Source: Bacteroidales bacterium
GTDB lineage: Bacteria > Bacteroidota > Bacteroidia > Bacteroidales > P3
Assembly (NCBI GenBank): GCA_017616895.1
Contig: JAFZXE010000014.1
Location: 1-58,139, forward strand
DNA: 58,139 nt
Direction of reading: 5' to 3'
Position 1 is the first letter of the stretch. Each line of letters begins with the position of its first letter. The notes below the pieces were generated by a model. That model saw only the letters and a list, made by a program, of their open reading frames with translations. It did not search any database and was not told the DNA's origin. Shown here one piece after another: positions 8,507 through 16,938 of this stretch. The position numbers and the translations under genes are program-made.

Positions 8507-9175
8507 ATGAAACGTTTGATTATACTCGCAATATTGGCGCTCGAACTTGTGGGCGGAACGGCGTATGCACAGCGTTATATGGGTAACTATGGCGACGACG
8601 ACAAGCGCCATGTGGTGAAGAGCAAATATCCGCCGTCGGAACGTGGAAAGGGCTTCGCGCTGCGTTTCGGCCTCGAGGGCGGCAACGTCCAGATGGGTAC
8701 CTTCAATGTCGAATACGAGATATGTCCCATAGTGTCGCTCGGCATCGGCGCCGGCGGTGGCTACCACTTGGATGCAGGCTTGGGAGTGCCTCTGTATCTC
8801 GAAACCCGTGCCTACGCGCCCAACTCGCTCTACAGCGGCTATGTGAGCCTGCGGCTGGGATATATGTTCGGTCTTGGCGAAGGCAAGCAGGTGCCGACGC
8901 AGCAGACCTTGTACGGACATCCGCTCACCAGACTTGACAAGCTGGGCGGTTATATGGCTTCTATGGGATTGGGTTTCTCGTGGAAACGTCTTGATGTGGG
9001 GATGAACTTCGGTATGGCGTTCGGCAACTTCGAGAAGTTCTTCACCCTTGACGGCGAGACGTTCCATCAGTGGATGATTTCGCGGAAGGCCTATCCGATG
9101 GTGTCGGTGCAGGCTTCGTACAGCTTGCGCCTGTGGAAGAAAGAACCGTACAACAAGGTGGTGAAGAAGAATTGA
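8507..9175 (+). CDS. Predicted outer-membrane beta-barrel protein
   Basis: 222 aa. Signal peptide MKRLIILAILALELVGGTAYA followed by QRY. After a charged linker, the rest is made of short alternating segments rich in Gly and aromatic residues (FALRFGLEGGNVQMGTFNVEY, VSLGIGAGGGYHLDAGLG, YSGYVSLRLGYMFGLGEG, YMASMGLGFSWKRLDVGMNF, PMVSVQASYSLRLW). This is the pattern of an 8-strand outer-membrane barrel of the OmpA-like/porin-like sort. I do not recognise a named family. It is monocistronic with its own -7 box and is followed by a heptamer repeat. Function unknown. Confidence 0.75.
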   Translation: MKRLIILAILALELVGGTAYAQRYMGNYGDDDKRHVVKSKYPPSERGKGFALRFGLEGGNVQMGTFNVEYEICPIVSLGIGAGGGYHLDAGLGVPLYLETRAYAPNSLYSGYVSLRLGYMFGLGEGKQVPTQQTLYGHPLTRLDKLGGYMASMGLGFSWKRLDVGMNFGMAFGNFEKFFTLDGETFHQWMISRKAYPMVSVQASYSLRLWKKEPYNKVVKKN

Positions 9176-9191
9176 GGGGGTGCGGCGCTCC

Positions 9192-9296
9192 TAATTTTGA
9201 AAGTTGAATTTTGAATTTTGAAAATTGCTGACCATCGGCAACTGTTCGCTAAGCCTCACACTTAAAACTTACAGCTCACAGCTTAAAACTAATTCA
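9192..9296. repeat. Degenerate heptamer repeat after the barrel gene
   Basis: Starts 16 nt after the stop at 9175. Clear units are TAATTTT, GAAAGTT, GAATTTT, GAATTTT, GAAAATT (9192-9226), then weaker GCTGACC, ATCGGCA, ACTGTTC, GCTAAGC, CTCACAC, and again clear TTAAAAC, TTACAGC, TCACAGC, TTAAAAC (9262-9289). Phase is 7 nt throughout. Confidence 0.8.
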
Positions 9297-9314
9297 CCAA
9301 TTCAACCAAAACGC

Positions 9315-9345
9315 TTGCATATATAAAATAATATCGTATCTTTGC
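9315..9345 (+). promoter_or_regulatory. Promoter of rpsP
   Basis: TTG at 9315-9317, 19 nt spacer, TATCTTTGC at 9337-9345: a near-perfect Bacteroidetes promoter. The leader of about 47 nt is A/T-rich. Confidence 0.75.
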
Positions 9346-9396
9346 AATCCACTTATAAATAAACAATATTTTTAACAAATTAAAAATTAGAGCATT

Positions 9397-9957
9397 ATGC
9401 CAGCAAGAATGAGATTGCAGCGTCATGGAAAGAAGAATCAGCCCTTCTACCATATCGTTGTAGCGGATGGTCGAGCACCACGCGATGGAAGATTTATCGA
9501 GAAACTGGGTACCTACAACCCCCTGACAAACCCTGCCACCATTGTCCTGAACGAGGAGAAGGCCGTGCAGTGGCTTAAAAACGGAGCACAGCCGAGCGAC
9601 ACCGTTCGCCGCATCCTCTCCTATAAGGGAGTTCTGCTTCGCCGCCACCTCCAGATTGGTGTCGAGAAGGGCGCTATCACCCAGGCTCAGGCCGATGCCA
9701 AATTCAACGAGTGGAAACAGGCTAAGGACGCCAAAGTGGCCGGCGTGAAGAGCAGCGCAGACGCCGCCAAGCGCGACACCGCAAAAGCTCGCATGGAAGC
9801 CGAGCGTAAGCACAACGAGGCCAAAGCCGAGGCAGTGGCCGCCAAGTTGCGCGCAAAAGCTGAGGCCGAAGCAGCCGCAAAGGCTGAAACTGAGGCAGCC
9901 GCCGCAGCCGAAGAGGCTCCCGCAGCAGAGGCAACCGAAGCCCCCGCAGCTGAGTAA
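9397..9957 (+). CDS. rpsP: 30S ribosomal protein S16, long form
   Basis: 186 aa. The first about 80 residues are canonical S16 ([57 protein letters not shown]). The rest, about 100 residues, is a low-complexity Ala/Glu/Lys tail ([20 protein letters not shown], ending EAPAAE), typical of S16 in many Bacteroidetes. S16 assembles into the 30S subunit. Its neighbour rimM (290 nt downstream) encodes an S19-binding 30S maturation factor, the usual partner. The terminator at 10147-10179 separates the two transcriptionally. Confidence 0.97.
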   Translation: MPARMRLQRHGKKNQPFYHIVVADGRAPRDGRFIEKLGTYNPLTNPATIVLNEEKAVQWLKNGAQPSDTVRRILSYKGVLLRRHLQIGVEKGAITQAQADAKFNEWKQAKDAKVAGVKSSADAAKRDTAKARMEAERKHNEAKAEAVAAKLRAKAEAEAAAKAETEAAAAAEEAPAAEATEAPAAE

Positions 9958-10032
9958 GAAACCGTTTTGATTTAATTCAACGTTTTTCTTAAAGTATATG
10001 AACGGCATCTTTTCCACCTTCTCTCAGTTACA

Positions 10033-10122
10033 ATGGACACCCATTGCGCCTTCGATAAGCTGAAAAATCTGCTCGCCCATATCCATAATAAAATCCATCA
10101 ATTAAATCAAAACAGTTTCTAA
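10033..10122 (+). other. Possible 29-aa ORF between rpsP and rimM
   Basis: ATG at 10033 opens 29 codons (MDTHCAFDKLKNLLAHIHNK, then IHQLNQNSF) ending TAA at 10122. The composition looks helical and protein-like, but there is no promoter or homology that I recognise. Apart from this and the terminator the 288-bp gap 9958-10245 shows nothing. Confidence 0.2.
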
Positions 10123-10146
10123 GTTTTACGGATTATCAATGAAGAA

Positions 10147-10179
10147 AAGCGTGTCCCCGACCGGGATGCGCTTTTTTTT
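10147..10179 (+). terminator. Rho-independent terminator after rpsP
   Basis: GCGTGTCCC / GGGATGCGC (10149-10171) forms a 9-bp stem with two G-U pairs and is followed by eight T residues. Confidence 0.85.
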
Positions 10180-10245
10180 GTTGTCGTATATTAAAATGCA
10201 ACGTTTCCACGTTATAAGGACATAACGTAATGATGCAGTTGACTC

Positions 10246-10779
10246 ATGACTAAGGACGAATGTTATTATCTGGGACGCATCACCAAACCTTTCGGGTTCA
10301 AAGGCGAGATGGTGCTTTTCCTCGACGTTGACAACCAGGACGACTACGCAAGCCTCGACTCGGTGTTCGTAGAGATGAAGAACGGCTTGGTGCCCTACTT
10401 CATCAAGTCGCTGCGATTCAGCGGTAACAAGGCTATCGCTACATTCGAGGACTTGACGCCAGATCAGGCGGCATCGCTTGCCGGACACGATATGTACCTG
10501 CCGCTCGACCTGCTGCCGAAGCTTACGGGCAACCAGTTCTACTTTCACGAGGTCAAGGGTTTCCGCGTGGTGGATGACGAGTATGGCGACATAGGCGTGA
10601 TAGAGACGATAATTGAATATCCCGCACAGCCGCTTTTCCAAATCATGAACGGCACCACTGAAATACTCATACCTGTCATCGACGAGGTGATAAAAAAGGT
10701 TGACAGAGAGAATAAGACAATTTATATTTCAGCTCCTAACGGGTTGATAGACTTGTATATGAGCGGCAATATCAACTAG
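10246..10779 (+). CDS. rimM: 16S rRNA maturation factor RimM
   Basis: 177 aa, normal length. The N-terminal RimM domain opens with YYLGRITKPFGFKGEMVLFL; the PRC-barrel follows (FYFHEVKGFRVVDDEYGDIGVIETI, ILIPVIDEVIKKVDRENKTIYI, ending NGLIDLYM). It is a cytosolic factor that binds S19 and assists 30S head maturation. The DksA-like gene follows 76 nt downstream but has its own -7 box. Confidence 0.96.
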   Translation: MTKDECYYLGRITKPFGFKGEMVLFLDVDNQDDYASLDSVFVEMKNGLVPYFIKSLRFSGNKAIATFEDLTPDQAASLAGHDMYLPLDLLPKLTGNQFYFHEVKGFRVVDDEYGDIGVIETIIEYPAQPLFQIMNGTTEILIPVIDEVIKKVDRENKTIYISAPNGLIDLYMSGNIN

Positions 10780-10818
10780 TGTTGATAAGTATTGCCGGCA
10801 GATTGCACAAAAAACCTC

Positions 10819-10827
10819 TATTTTTGC
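10819..10827 (+). promoter_or_regulatory. Promoter -7 box of the DksA-like gene
   Basis: TATTTTTGC at 10819-10827, about 25 nt leader to ATG 10856. The -33 element is not clear (TTG at 10792 or 10803, neither ideally spaced). Confidence 0.55.
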
Positions 10828-10855
10828 AAACTAATAAATCAAAACACCAACGGTT

Positions 10856-11272
10856 ATGGCAAAGAAAGAAACAAAACAGGAGAAAACCTGCTACTCGCCA
10901 GAGGAATTGCAGGAATTCAAGGAGTTGATACTTAAGAAAATCGAGGAGGCAAAACGTAACCTCGACATGCAGCTTCAGGCCATGGCCGGCAACGAGAACG
11001 AGGCCAACGACACGGCTCCGACGTTCAAAACATTGGAGGAGGGCAGCAATGTGCTCTCAAAGGAGGAAAACGCACGTCTGGCAGCCCGTCAGCAGCGTTT
11101 CATCCGCGACCTCGAGGCCGCTCTTATCCGCATCGAGAACGGCACCTACGGCATCTGCCGCATCACGGGCAAACTCATCCCGAAGGAGCGCCTGATGATA
11201 GTGCCGCACGCCACAACCACGGTGGAGGGAAAGGAGATGAGCGGAAAAGGACCAAGAATTCAGAGAAGGTAA
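10856..11272 (+). CDS. DksA/TraR-family protein without the zinc site
   Basis: 138 aa. A Lys/Glu-rich N-terminus, a predicted coiled coil (residues 15-45 and 66-95) and a C-terminal finger-like segment NGTYGICRITGKLIPKERL...VPHAT identify the DksA/TraR family. The four zinc cysteines of classical DksA are reduced to one (Cys101; the pattern is C-x-x-T and later HATTT). Zinc-less members are common in Bacteroidetes. DksA proteins enter the RNA polymerase secondary channel and act with ppGpp on rRNA promoters; that role here is inferred from family. A strong terminator follows. Confidence 0.88.
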   Translation: MAKKETKQEKTCYSPEELQEFKELILKKIEEAKRNLDMQLQAMAGNENEANDTAPTFKTLEEGSNVLSKEENARLAARQQRFIRDLEAALIRIENGTYGICRITGKLIPKERLMIVPHATTTVEGKEMSGKGPRIQRR

Positions 11273-11286
11273 GCACATACTTTTAC

Positions 11287-11329
11287 AAAGAGGGAGGCTC
11301 CGTCAGACGAAGCCTCCCTCTTTGTTTTG
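11287..11329. terminator. Strong terminator, probably bidirectional
   Basis: Perfect 13-bp stem AAAGAGGGAGGCT / AGCCTCCCTCTTT (11287-11299, 11311-11323) with a T-rich tail. It lies between the converging DksA-like and ABC ATPase genes and may serve both. Confidence 0.9.
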
Positions 11330-11339
11330 TGCGGTATGG

Positions 11340-13112
11340 TCAAATTCTAGGTATCGCGTCGATTAGGCGCTTGGTGTATTCCTGTTGCGGGTGGGCGTAG
11401 AGTTCGTCGGCGTCGTTGAGTTCCACCATACGCCCTTTCTCCATAACCATGATGCGGTCGGAGAAGAACTTCACCACCGAGAGATCGTGGGTGATGAAGA
11501 GGTATGTGTAGCCGTATTTACGCTTCAGGTCGTTGAGCAGGTTCAACACTTGTGCCTGTACCGACACGTCGAGTGCCGACACGCTCTCGTCGCAGATGAC
11601 CAGTTCGGGCTTCACAATCAACGCCCTTGCTATGCAGACACGCTGGCGCTGCCCTCCGCTGAACTCGTGGGGATAACGTCCATATACGCTGCGGTCGAGT
11701 CCCACTTCCTCCAGGAGAGTGTTCACTGCCTCGCGTCGCTCGCTGTCTGTGTCGTAGATGTGGTGGCTGCGTAGCGGCTCGAGGATGGCGTCGCCTATGG
11801 TCAGGCGTGGGTTGAGCGACGAATAGGGGTCTTGGAACACTATCTGCATCTTGGTACGCAGATGGCGCAACTCTTTGCTTGAGAGTTTGTCGAGGGGCTT
11901 TCCGTCATACACCACCGTACCCGACGAATGCTCTATCAACTGTAGCAGCGACCTACCCAGTGTGGTTTTGCCGCATCCTGACTCGCCGACCAAGCCCAGC
12001 GTCTCGCCCCGATAGATGTCGAAGGTGATGTTATCGACGGCTTTCAGCTCCTGTGTCACCTTGCCGAAGATGGTCTTTTTTAGCGGGTAGGTGACGTTCC
12101 AGTCGCGAACTTTCAGCAACGGAGTTGCTGTCGAATTTTGAATTTTGAATTTTGAATTATGAATATCCGTCGGCTGATTGCTGACTGCTGGCTGCTCGCT
12201 ACTAGATAGGAAATCTTTTACTGTCGGCAGGCGTTCGGGTCGGCTGTCGAGCGGTGGACGGCAGGCGAGGAGTCCTTTGGTGTATGGGTGTTGCGGGTTG
12301 TGTAGTATCTGTTGAGTGTCGCCCTGCTCCACTATCTCGCCGTGGTACATGACGGCGATGTCGTCGGCAATCTGCGCTATCACCCCTAGGTCGTGAGTGA
12401 TGAAGATGATGGCGAGGTTGTGTTTTTTCTGCAGGTCGCGCAGCAGCTCGAGGATGGTCTTCTGCACCGTTACGTCGAGTGCGGTGGTGGGTTCGTCGGC
12501 TATAAGTATCGATGGATTGCAGACGAGCGCCATCGCTATCATCACGCGCTGTTTCTGACCGCCGCTTATCTCGTGAGGGTAGCTGTCGAATATCTTTTCT
12601 GGACGGGGCAGCAGCACTTCCTTGAAAAGCTCTATCACCCGTTCGCGAGCTTCTTTATGACTCACTTTCTCATGCTGCAGCAGCATCTCCACCACCTGTG
12701 CCCCGCATTTGTGGACAGGGTTGAGGCTGGTCATCGGCTCCTGGAAAATCATAGCGATATGGTCTCCGCGATAGTGGCGAAACTCATCTTCAGAGAGGGA
12801 TAGGAGGTCGATGGGGGAGGTGTGATCTGTGACCTGTGACCTGTGACCAGAATCGGACGGGGTGGACTTGTCGGACGGGTCGGACGGGGTTGAGAACCAG
12901 GCGTGTCCTGAGACTTTGGCGTTTTTAGGCAGCAAGCCCATGAGCGCAAGCGAACTCACCGACTTGCCCGACCCCGACTCGCCCACTATACCCAAGGTCT
13001 TGCCTCGATAGAGGGTGTAGTTCACGCCCTTCAACACCTGGCGGTAGTCGTCTTTCTGCTTGAACGAAACGCAGAGGTCGGTAAGTTCAAGAAGTTTGCT
13101 GTTTCCCATCAT
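11340..13112 (-). CDS. Fused OppD-OppF-type peptide ABC transporter ATPase
   Basis: 590 aa from ATG 13112 (a second ATG follows at 13109; frame is open to 13157 but nothing there resembles the family). Two complete ABC domains: domain 1 has GESGSGKS, signature SGGQKQRVMIAMAL and ILIADEPTTALDV; domain 2 has GESGCGKTT, SGGQRQRVCIARAL and LVICDESVSALDV. Both carry the OppD/OppF-style tails (HPYTKGLLACRPPL; HPQQEYTKRLIDAIPRI). It would power uptake of peptides or nickel-like substrates, but no permease or binding protein is next to it, common in Bacteroidetes. Two low-complexity in-frame inserts are encoded by heptamer-type repeats: one within domain 1 (before IDLLSLSEDEFR) and one in the linker between domains. 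Confidence 0.93.
   Translation of the reverse strand: MMGNSKLLELTDLCVSFKQKDDYRQVLKGVNYTLYRGKTLGIVGESGSGKSVSSLALMGLLPKNAKVSGHAWFSTPSDPSDKSTPSDSGHRSQVTDHTSPIDLLSLSEDEFRHYRGDHIAMIFQEPMTSLNPVHKCGAQVVEMLLQHEKVSHKEARERVIELFKEVLLPRPEKIFDSYPHEISGGQKQRVMIAMALVCNPSILIADEPTTALDVTVQKTILELLRDLQKKHNLAIIFITHDLGVIAQIADDIAVMYHGEIVEQGDTQQILHNPQHPYTKGLLACRPPLDSRPERLPTVKDFLSSSEQPAVSNQPTDIHNSKFKIQNSTATPLLKVRDWNVTYPLKKTIFGKVTQELKAVDNITFDIYRGETLGLVGESGCGKTTLGRSLLQLIEHSSGTVVYDGKPLDKLSSKELRHLRTKMQIVFQDPYSSLNPRLTIGDAILEPLRSHHIYDTDSERREAVNTLLEEVGLDRSVYGRYPHEFSGGQRQRVCIARALIVKPELVICDESVSALDVSVQAQVLNLLNDLKRKYGYTYLFITHDLSVVKFFSDRIMVMEKGRMVELNDADELYAHPQQEYTKRLIDAIPRI
12133..12202. repeat. Heptamer repeat inside the ABC ATPase linker
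   Basis: Ten phase-constant heptamers: GAATTTT three times, GAATTAT, GAATATC, CGTCGGC, TGATTGC, TGACTGC, TGGCTGC, TCGCTAC. They are translated (minus strand) into the Ser/Asn/Gln-rich linker between the two ABC domains (SSEQPAVSNQPTDIHNSKFK). Confidence 0.9.
12821..12889. repeat. Heptamer and 9-mer repeats inside ABC domain 1
   Basis: TGTGATC, TGTGACC, TGTGACC, TGTGACC at 12821-12848, then GTCGGACGG / GTCGGACGG near 12870-12887. They are translated into STPSDPSDKSTPSDSGHRSQ and VTDHTSP, an insert between GHAWF and IDLLSLSEDE of ABC domain 1. Confidence 0.85.
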
Positions 13113-13127
13113 AATAAAATAACTCGT

Positions 13128-13155
13128 TTGAATGAAAAATAATGTGTACATTTGC
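13128..13155 (+). promoter_or_regulatory. Promoter of rocD
   Basis: TTG 13128-13130, 16-nt spacer, TACATTTGC at 13147-13155. Leader about 30 nt to ATG 13189. It lies in the divergent gap with the ABC ATPase gene. Confidence 0.65.
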
Positions 13156-13188
13156 AAAAAATTTCAAAACATTTAAACTTAAAACAAT

Positions 13189-14409
13189 ATGACAAAGTCA
13201 GAAGAATTCATGGAAATGGAAGCCAAATACGGCGCCCATAACTATCATCCGCTGCCAGTGGTTCTCGCAAAGGGCGAAGGTGCCTTTGTGTGGGACTGCG
13301 AGGGAAAGAAATATTTCGATTTTCTGTCGGCTTACAGTGCCGTCAACCAGGGCCACTGCCACCCGAAGATTGTGAAGGCTATGTGCGACCAGGCTCACCT
13401 GCTCACGCTCAGCAGCCGCGCTTTCTATAACAACTGCCTCGGCGAATGGGAAAAATATGTCACCGAGTATTTCGGCTACGAGAAGGTGCTGCCTATGAAC
13501 AGCGGTGCCGAGGCCGACGAAACCGCCCTGAAGCTGGCTCGCCGCTGGGGTGTCGTGAAAAAAGGTATCAAGAACGACGAGGTGAAGATCGTCTGCTGTG
13601 AAGGTAACTTCCACGGCCGCACCATCACCATCATCACCATGAGCAACGACCCCGAGAGCTATGCCAACTACGGTCCTATGACTCCCGGATTCGTCCGCAT
13701 CCCCTACAACGACCCCGCAGCTCTTGAGAAAGTTCTCGCAGCTGAAGGCGACAAGATCGCTGGTTTCCTGCTCGAGCCTATCCAGGGTGAGGCCGGTGTC
13801 TATGTTCCGGACGAGGGCTACCTGAAGAAATGCTACGACATCTGCAAGAAATACAATGTCCTCTTCATGGCTGACGAGGTGCAGTGCGGTATCGCACGTA
13901 CCGGTAAGATGCTTGCTTGCGACCACGAAGGTGTGCGTCCCGACATCCTTATCCTCGGTAAGGCTCTCGGTGGTGGTGTGATGCCTGTCAGCGCCGTTCT
14001 GGCCGACGACGACATCATGCTCAACATCAAACCTGGCGAGCACGGTTCAACTTTCGGTGGCAACCCCATCGCCGCCAAGGTCTCCATCGCCGCCCTGCAG
14101 GTTATCAAGGACGAGCACCTCATGGAGAACGCTGACCGTCTCGGTAAGATTTTCCGCGAGGAGATGAGCAACTTCAAGAGCCCGATGATTGAGAAGGTTC
14201 GCGGTAAAGGTCTGTTGAACGCAATAATCATCAAGCCGCGCAACGGCAAAGAGGCATGGGATGTCTGCTTGAAGATGCGCGACCTCGGTGTTCTGGCAAA
14301 ACCGACCCACCAGCACATCATCCGCTTCGCTCCTCCGCTGGTTATCACCGAAGAGCAGCTGCGCGAAGCTATGGGGCTCATCAAGAAGGCTATCGCCTCG
14401 TTTGAATGA
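13189..14409 (+). CDS. rocD: Ornithine aminotransferase
   Basis: 406 aa, usual length. Class III PLP aminotransferase: [15 protein letters not shown] (phosphate-binding region, 104-118), [30 protein letters not shown] and the Schiff-base lysine in [16 protein letters not shown] (Lys258). The N-terminal [22 protein letters not shown] is the ornithine aminotransferase signature. The enzyme converts ornithine and 2-oxoglutarate to glutamate-5-semialdehyde and glutamate, linking arginine and proline metabolism in the cytosol. It is monocistronic, with its own promoter and a terminator. Confidence 0.96.
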   Translation: MTKSEEFMEMEAKYGAHNYHPLPVVLAKGEGAFVWDCEGKKYFDFLSAYSAVNQGHCHPKIVKAMCDQAHLLTLSSRAFYNNCLGEWEKYVTEYFGYEKVLPMNSGAEADETALKLARRWGVVKKGIKNDEVKIVCCEGNFHGRTITIITMSNDPESYANYGPMTPGFVRIPYNDPAALEKVLAAEGDKIAGFLLEPIQGEAGVYVPDEGYLKKCYDICKKYNVLFMADEVQCGIARTGKMLACDHEGVRPDILILGKALGGGVMPVSAVLADDDIMLNIKPGEHGSTFGGNPIAAKVSIAALQVIKDEHLMENADRLGKIFREEMSNFKSPMIEKVRGKGLLNAIIIKPRNGKEAWDVCLKMRDLGVLAKPTHQHIIRFAPPLVITEEQLREAMGLIKKAIASFE

Positions 14410-14434
14410 TTCCAATTTGTATAGATTGAATAGC

Positions 14435-14474
14435 GAGAGCGCCCATATACTCGGTATGTGGGCGTTCTCTTTGC
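14435..14474 (+). terminator. Terminator after rocD
   Basis: A 16-bp stem (14435-14450 with 14454-14469, two G-U pairs, 3-nt loop TCG) followed by TTTG. The T tract is short, so efficiency is uncertain. Confidence 0.65.
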
Positions 14475-14534
14475 TGGTTTGCTCGATACTAATTTCGCGC
14501 ACTCTGCGTTAATACATAGTCAAAACAGTCATCG

Positions 14535-15470
14535 ATGAGTATTCAGCCCGTAGATTCTATTGTCGCCCATCAGGAAGGGACCGTGTGTACCGTGGGTATG
14601 TTCGACGGGGTGCACCGTGGGCATCAGCTGATACTGCAGCGACTGCAGGAGGTGGCTGCCGAGCGTGGGTTGAAACCTGTTGTGGTGACATTTGATAGGC
14701 ATCCACGTGTGGTGCTTGGACATACCGACAACGGGTTCCGTCTGCTGACGACCAACGAGGAGCGTGCTTGGCTTTTCGCACAGCACGGGATGAGTCATAT
14801 CGGCGACGTGGAGACCGTTACGTTCACCCCAGAGGTGGCGCAGCAGTCGGCATGCGAGTTCTATAAGACGGCGCTCAAAGGTGGTTTGAACGTGAAGGTG
14901 CTGCTTGTGGGTTACGACAACATGTTCGGTAACAAGCAACGCAACGACTTCGACCGTCTGCTGTCGATGCCTGACGTGGAGGTGATACGCACGGAGGCGC
15001 TGGTGTGTGACGGTGTGGAGATAAGCTCGACACAGATACGCAACCGTCTTATGGCTGGCGATATAGAGGGTGCCAACGCGATGCTGGGCTACCGCTATGC
15101 GGTGGAGGGCAATGTTGTTCACGGAAAGGGAATAGGTCGCACTATTGAGTTTCCGACAGCCAATGTGGAGTTGAACGACCCGATGAAAGCGATGCCCAAA
15201 GAGGGTGTCTATGCTGTGAGGGTGCGGGTGGGAGAGACTCCGATTGACCAGTATGGGATTGCCAACTGGGGTGGTCGGCCAACACTCGGCGACGAACGCA
15301 GTGTGCTGGAAGTCCACGTGTTTGGCTGTAAGGAAGACCTTTATGGCAAAACTATAAAGGTCGCGTTTGATTACCGCATCCGCGACATCAGTGAGTTTGG
15401 CTCGCTCGACGAACTTTCGCGGCAGATTGGCGCCGACCGAGAGCGTGCAATGAAATTGTTTGGGATATGA
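14535..15470 (+). CDS. ribF: Bifunctional riboflavin kinase/FAD synthetase
   Basis: 311 aa. The N-terminal nucleotidyltransferase domain has TVGMFDGVHRGHQLIL (HxGH motif) and ISSTQIRNRLMAGD; the C-terminal flavokinase domain has GKGIGRTIEFPTANV and GVYAVRVRVG...NWGGRPTLGD. It makes FMN and FAD from riboflavin and ATP. FAD is the cofactor of FrdA in this window. Its stop overlaps the next start by 4 nt (ATGA), indicating translational coupling with the LRR gene. Confidence 0.96.
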   Translation: MSIQPVDSIVAHQEGTVCTVGMFDGVHRGHQLILQRLQEVAAERGLKPVVVTFDRHPRVVLGHTDNGFRLLTTNEERAWLFAQHGMSHIGDVETVTFTPEVAQQSACEFYKTALKGGLNVKVLLVGYDNMFGNKQRNDFDRLLSMPDVEVIRTEALVCDGVEISSTQIRNRLMAGDIEGANAMLGYRYAVEGNVVHGKGIGRTIEFPTANVELNDPMKAMPKEGVYAVRVRVGETPIDQYGIANWGGRPTLGDERSVLEVHVFGCKEDLYGKTIKVAFDYRIRDISEFGSLDELSRQIGADRERAMKLFGI

Positions 15471-16039
15471 GACGGCTGTTGGTGATAATGTTGCTGGTGT
15501 GCCTGTCGGCTGGTGCGAGTGCGCAAACAGACAAGGTATATAAGTCGCTGAAGGAAGTGAAACGCCCAGAGGACGTGTATATACTGAAGCTGACCTATAA
15601 GCGGCTGAAGGCGATACCGCCGGAGGTATTCACCTTTACCAACCTGCGAGAGCTGAATCTTGGCTGTAACTTCATCGACTCCGTGCCGCCCGAGATAGCG
15701 AACCTGAAACATCTGGAGGTTCTAAACCTTGAGCGCAACTGGTTGCACTATCTGCCCGACGAGATGGGGCAGCTGACGAATCTTGTGAAACTCGACCTCA
15801 ACCGCAACCCGCTGCAGGCACTGCCCGCCTCGATGGCGTCTCTGACGAGTCTTGAACGGCTTGTGCTGTGGTCAACAGGGGTGACGGAACTGCCTGTGAC
15901 CTTTGTGGCACTCGACGCAACACTGAAGCTGATAGATCTGCGCGAGTGCTACCTTACCGAGGAACAGATGGCGGCGATATGTGAGCTTCTGCCCAGCGTG
16001 AAGAAATATTGGAATTTGAGCTGTAATTGTGGAAAGTAG
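15467..16039 (+). CDS. Secreted leucine-rich-repeat protein
   Basis: 190 aa. Signal peptide MRRLLVIMLLVCLSAGASA. About five LRR units of 23 residues between residues 45 and 165 (LRELNLGCNFIDSVPPEIAN, LEVLNLERNWLHYLPDEMGQ, LVKLDLNRNPLQALPASMAS, LERLVLWSTGVTELPVTF). The C-terminus holds NLSCNCGK. LRRs of this disease-resistance-like type bind proteins; the partner is unknown. It lies between ribF (4-nt overlap) and an amidase gene (4 nt downstream), so the three form an operon, although no functional link is evident. Confidence 0.88.
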   Translation: MRRLLVIMLLVCLSAGASAQTDKVYKSLKEVKRPEDVYILKLTYKRLKAIPPEVFTFTNLRELNLGCNFIDSVPPEIANLKHLEVLNLERNWLHYLPDEMGQLTNLVKLDLNRNPLQALPASMASLTSLERLVLWSTGVTELPVTFVALDATLKLIDLRECYLTEEQMAAICELLPSVKKYWNLSCNCGK

Positions 16040-16043
16040 GGGA

Positions 16044-16862
16044 ATGAACATAGCATTATATCAACAAGATATCGTCTGGAACAATCGGCAGGAGAACTTT
16101 GACCGTGTGAGTGGGAAACTTGCTGCGTTGTCGTCGGAGGTGGATATCATAGTGTTGCCAGAGACGTTCTCGTGCGGCTTTGGCGACAATATGGTGGAGA
16201 TGGCTGAGCCGCAGGAGGGTCCGTCGATGGAGTTCGCTTCGCAGATGGCGCGGGAACACGACGCACTGTTTGTCGCCACATGGCCTGTGAGGGTGGGGGA
16301 GAGTGTGTATAACCGGTTGCACTGGGTGTTTCCCGATGGTTCCTTCGGAACCTACGATAAAGGGCACACTTTCCGCGTAAGCGGCGAGGCAAACATCATA
16401 GTACGCGGCACCGAACGCTGTATCTTTGAGTGGCGCGGTTGGCACATCAAGCCCGCCGTATGCTACGACCTACGCTTCCCGAAGTGGTTACGCAACGGAG
16501 TGCAGGAGTCGGAACGTTCAAAGTTGCCTACCGACGGAGTGTCGATGTGCGATGAGGCCATTGCCCTGGATTATGACCTGATGATTGTATGCGCCAACTG
16601 GCCAGGCACTCGCCATGAAGCGTGGAGCACCTTGCTCAAAGCGCGAGCCATAGAGAACCTGTCGTATGTTGTGGGCGTGAACCGTGTGGGAACGGATGGC
16701 GCAGACATTGGATATACAGGTAATTCGGTGGCTATAGATTATAAAGGGCTGCCTATTGTAGAATGTGAAGCCGGCAAAGAACAGTTGCAGATTGCACAAC
16801 TGGATAAGAAATCGCTTGAGAAATTCCGCCAACACTGGCCGTTTTATCTGGATTTTGATTGA
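16044..16862 (+). CDS. Nitrilase-superfamily amidase (omega-amidase type)
   Basis: 272 aa. Start ATG 16044 is 4 nt past the LRR stop and follows AGGGGA; an upstream in-frame start at 16029 would overlap that gene. The catalytic triad is Glu40 (IIVLPETFSCGF), Lys106 (FGTYDKGHTFR) and Cys140 (KPAVCYDLRFPKWLR). The Met-less PETFSCGF and CYDLRFP motifs match the YafV/Nit2 omega-amidase branch, which hydrolyses 2-oxoglutaramate or 2-oxosuccinamate. Cytosolic. Subfamily assignment is by motif only. Confidence 0.88.
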   Translation: MNIALYQQDIVWNNRQENFDRVSGKLAALSSEVDIIVLPETFSCGFGDNMVEMAEPQEGPSMEFASQMAREHDALFVATWPVRVGESVYNRLHWVFPDGSFGTYDKGHTFRVSGEANIIVRGTERCIFEWRGWHIKPAVCYDLRFPKWLRNGVQESERSKLPTDGVSMCDEAIALDYDLMIVCANWPGTRHEAWSTLLKARAIENLSYVVGVNRVGTDGADIGYTGNSVAIDYKGLPIVECEAGKEQLQIAQLDKKSLEKFRQHWPFYLDFD

Positions 16863-16870
16863 TGGTTTTC

Positions 16871-16926
16871 GTGAATAGTGAATAGGCAATAGTAGTTAGA
16901 GAATATCAGTCAGCAGTTAGATAACG
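16871..16926. repeat. Heptamer repeat between amidase gene and mutS2
   Basis: Eight phase-constant heptamers starting 8 nt after the stop: GTGAATA, GTGAATA, GGCAATA, GTAGTTA, GAGAATA, TCAGTCA, GCAGTTA, GATAACG. It ends 12 nt before the mutS2 start. Confidence 0.88.
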
Positions 16927-16938
16927 CTTCAAAAAATA

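Noticed and set aside
9397-9957. rpsP tail as a frameshift or contaminating repeat
   Set aside because: The Ala/Glu-rich tail is in frame, ends at a normal stop, and long S16 tails are usual in Bacteroidetes.
13198-14043. 281-codon minus-strand frame opposite rocD
   Set aside because: It is a shadow of a fully recognisable aminotransferase.
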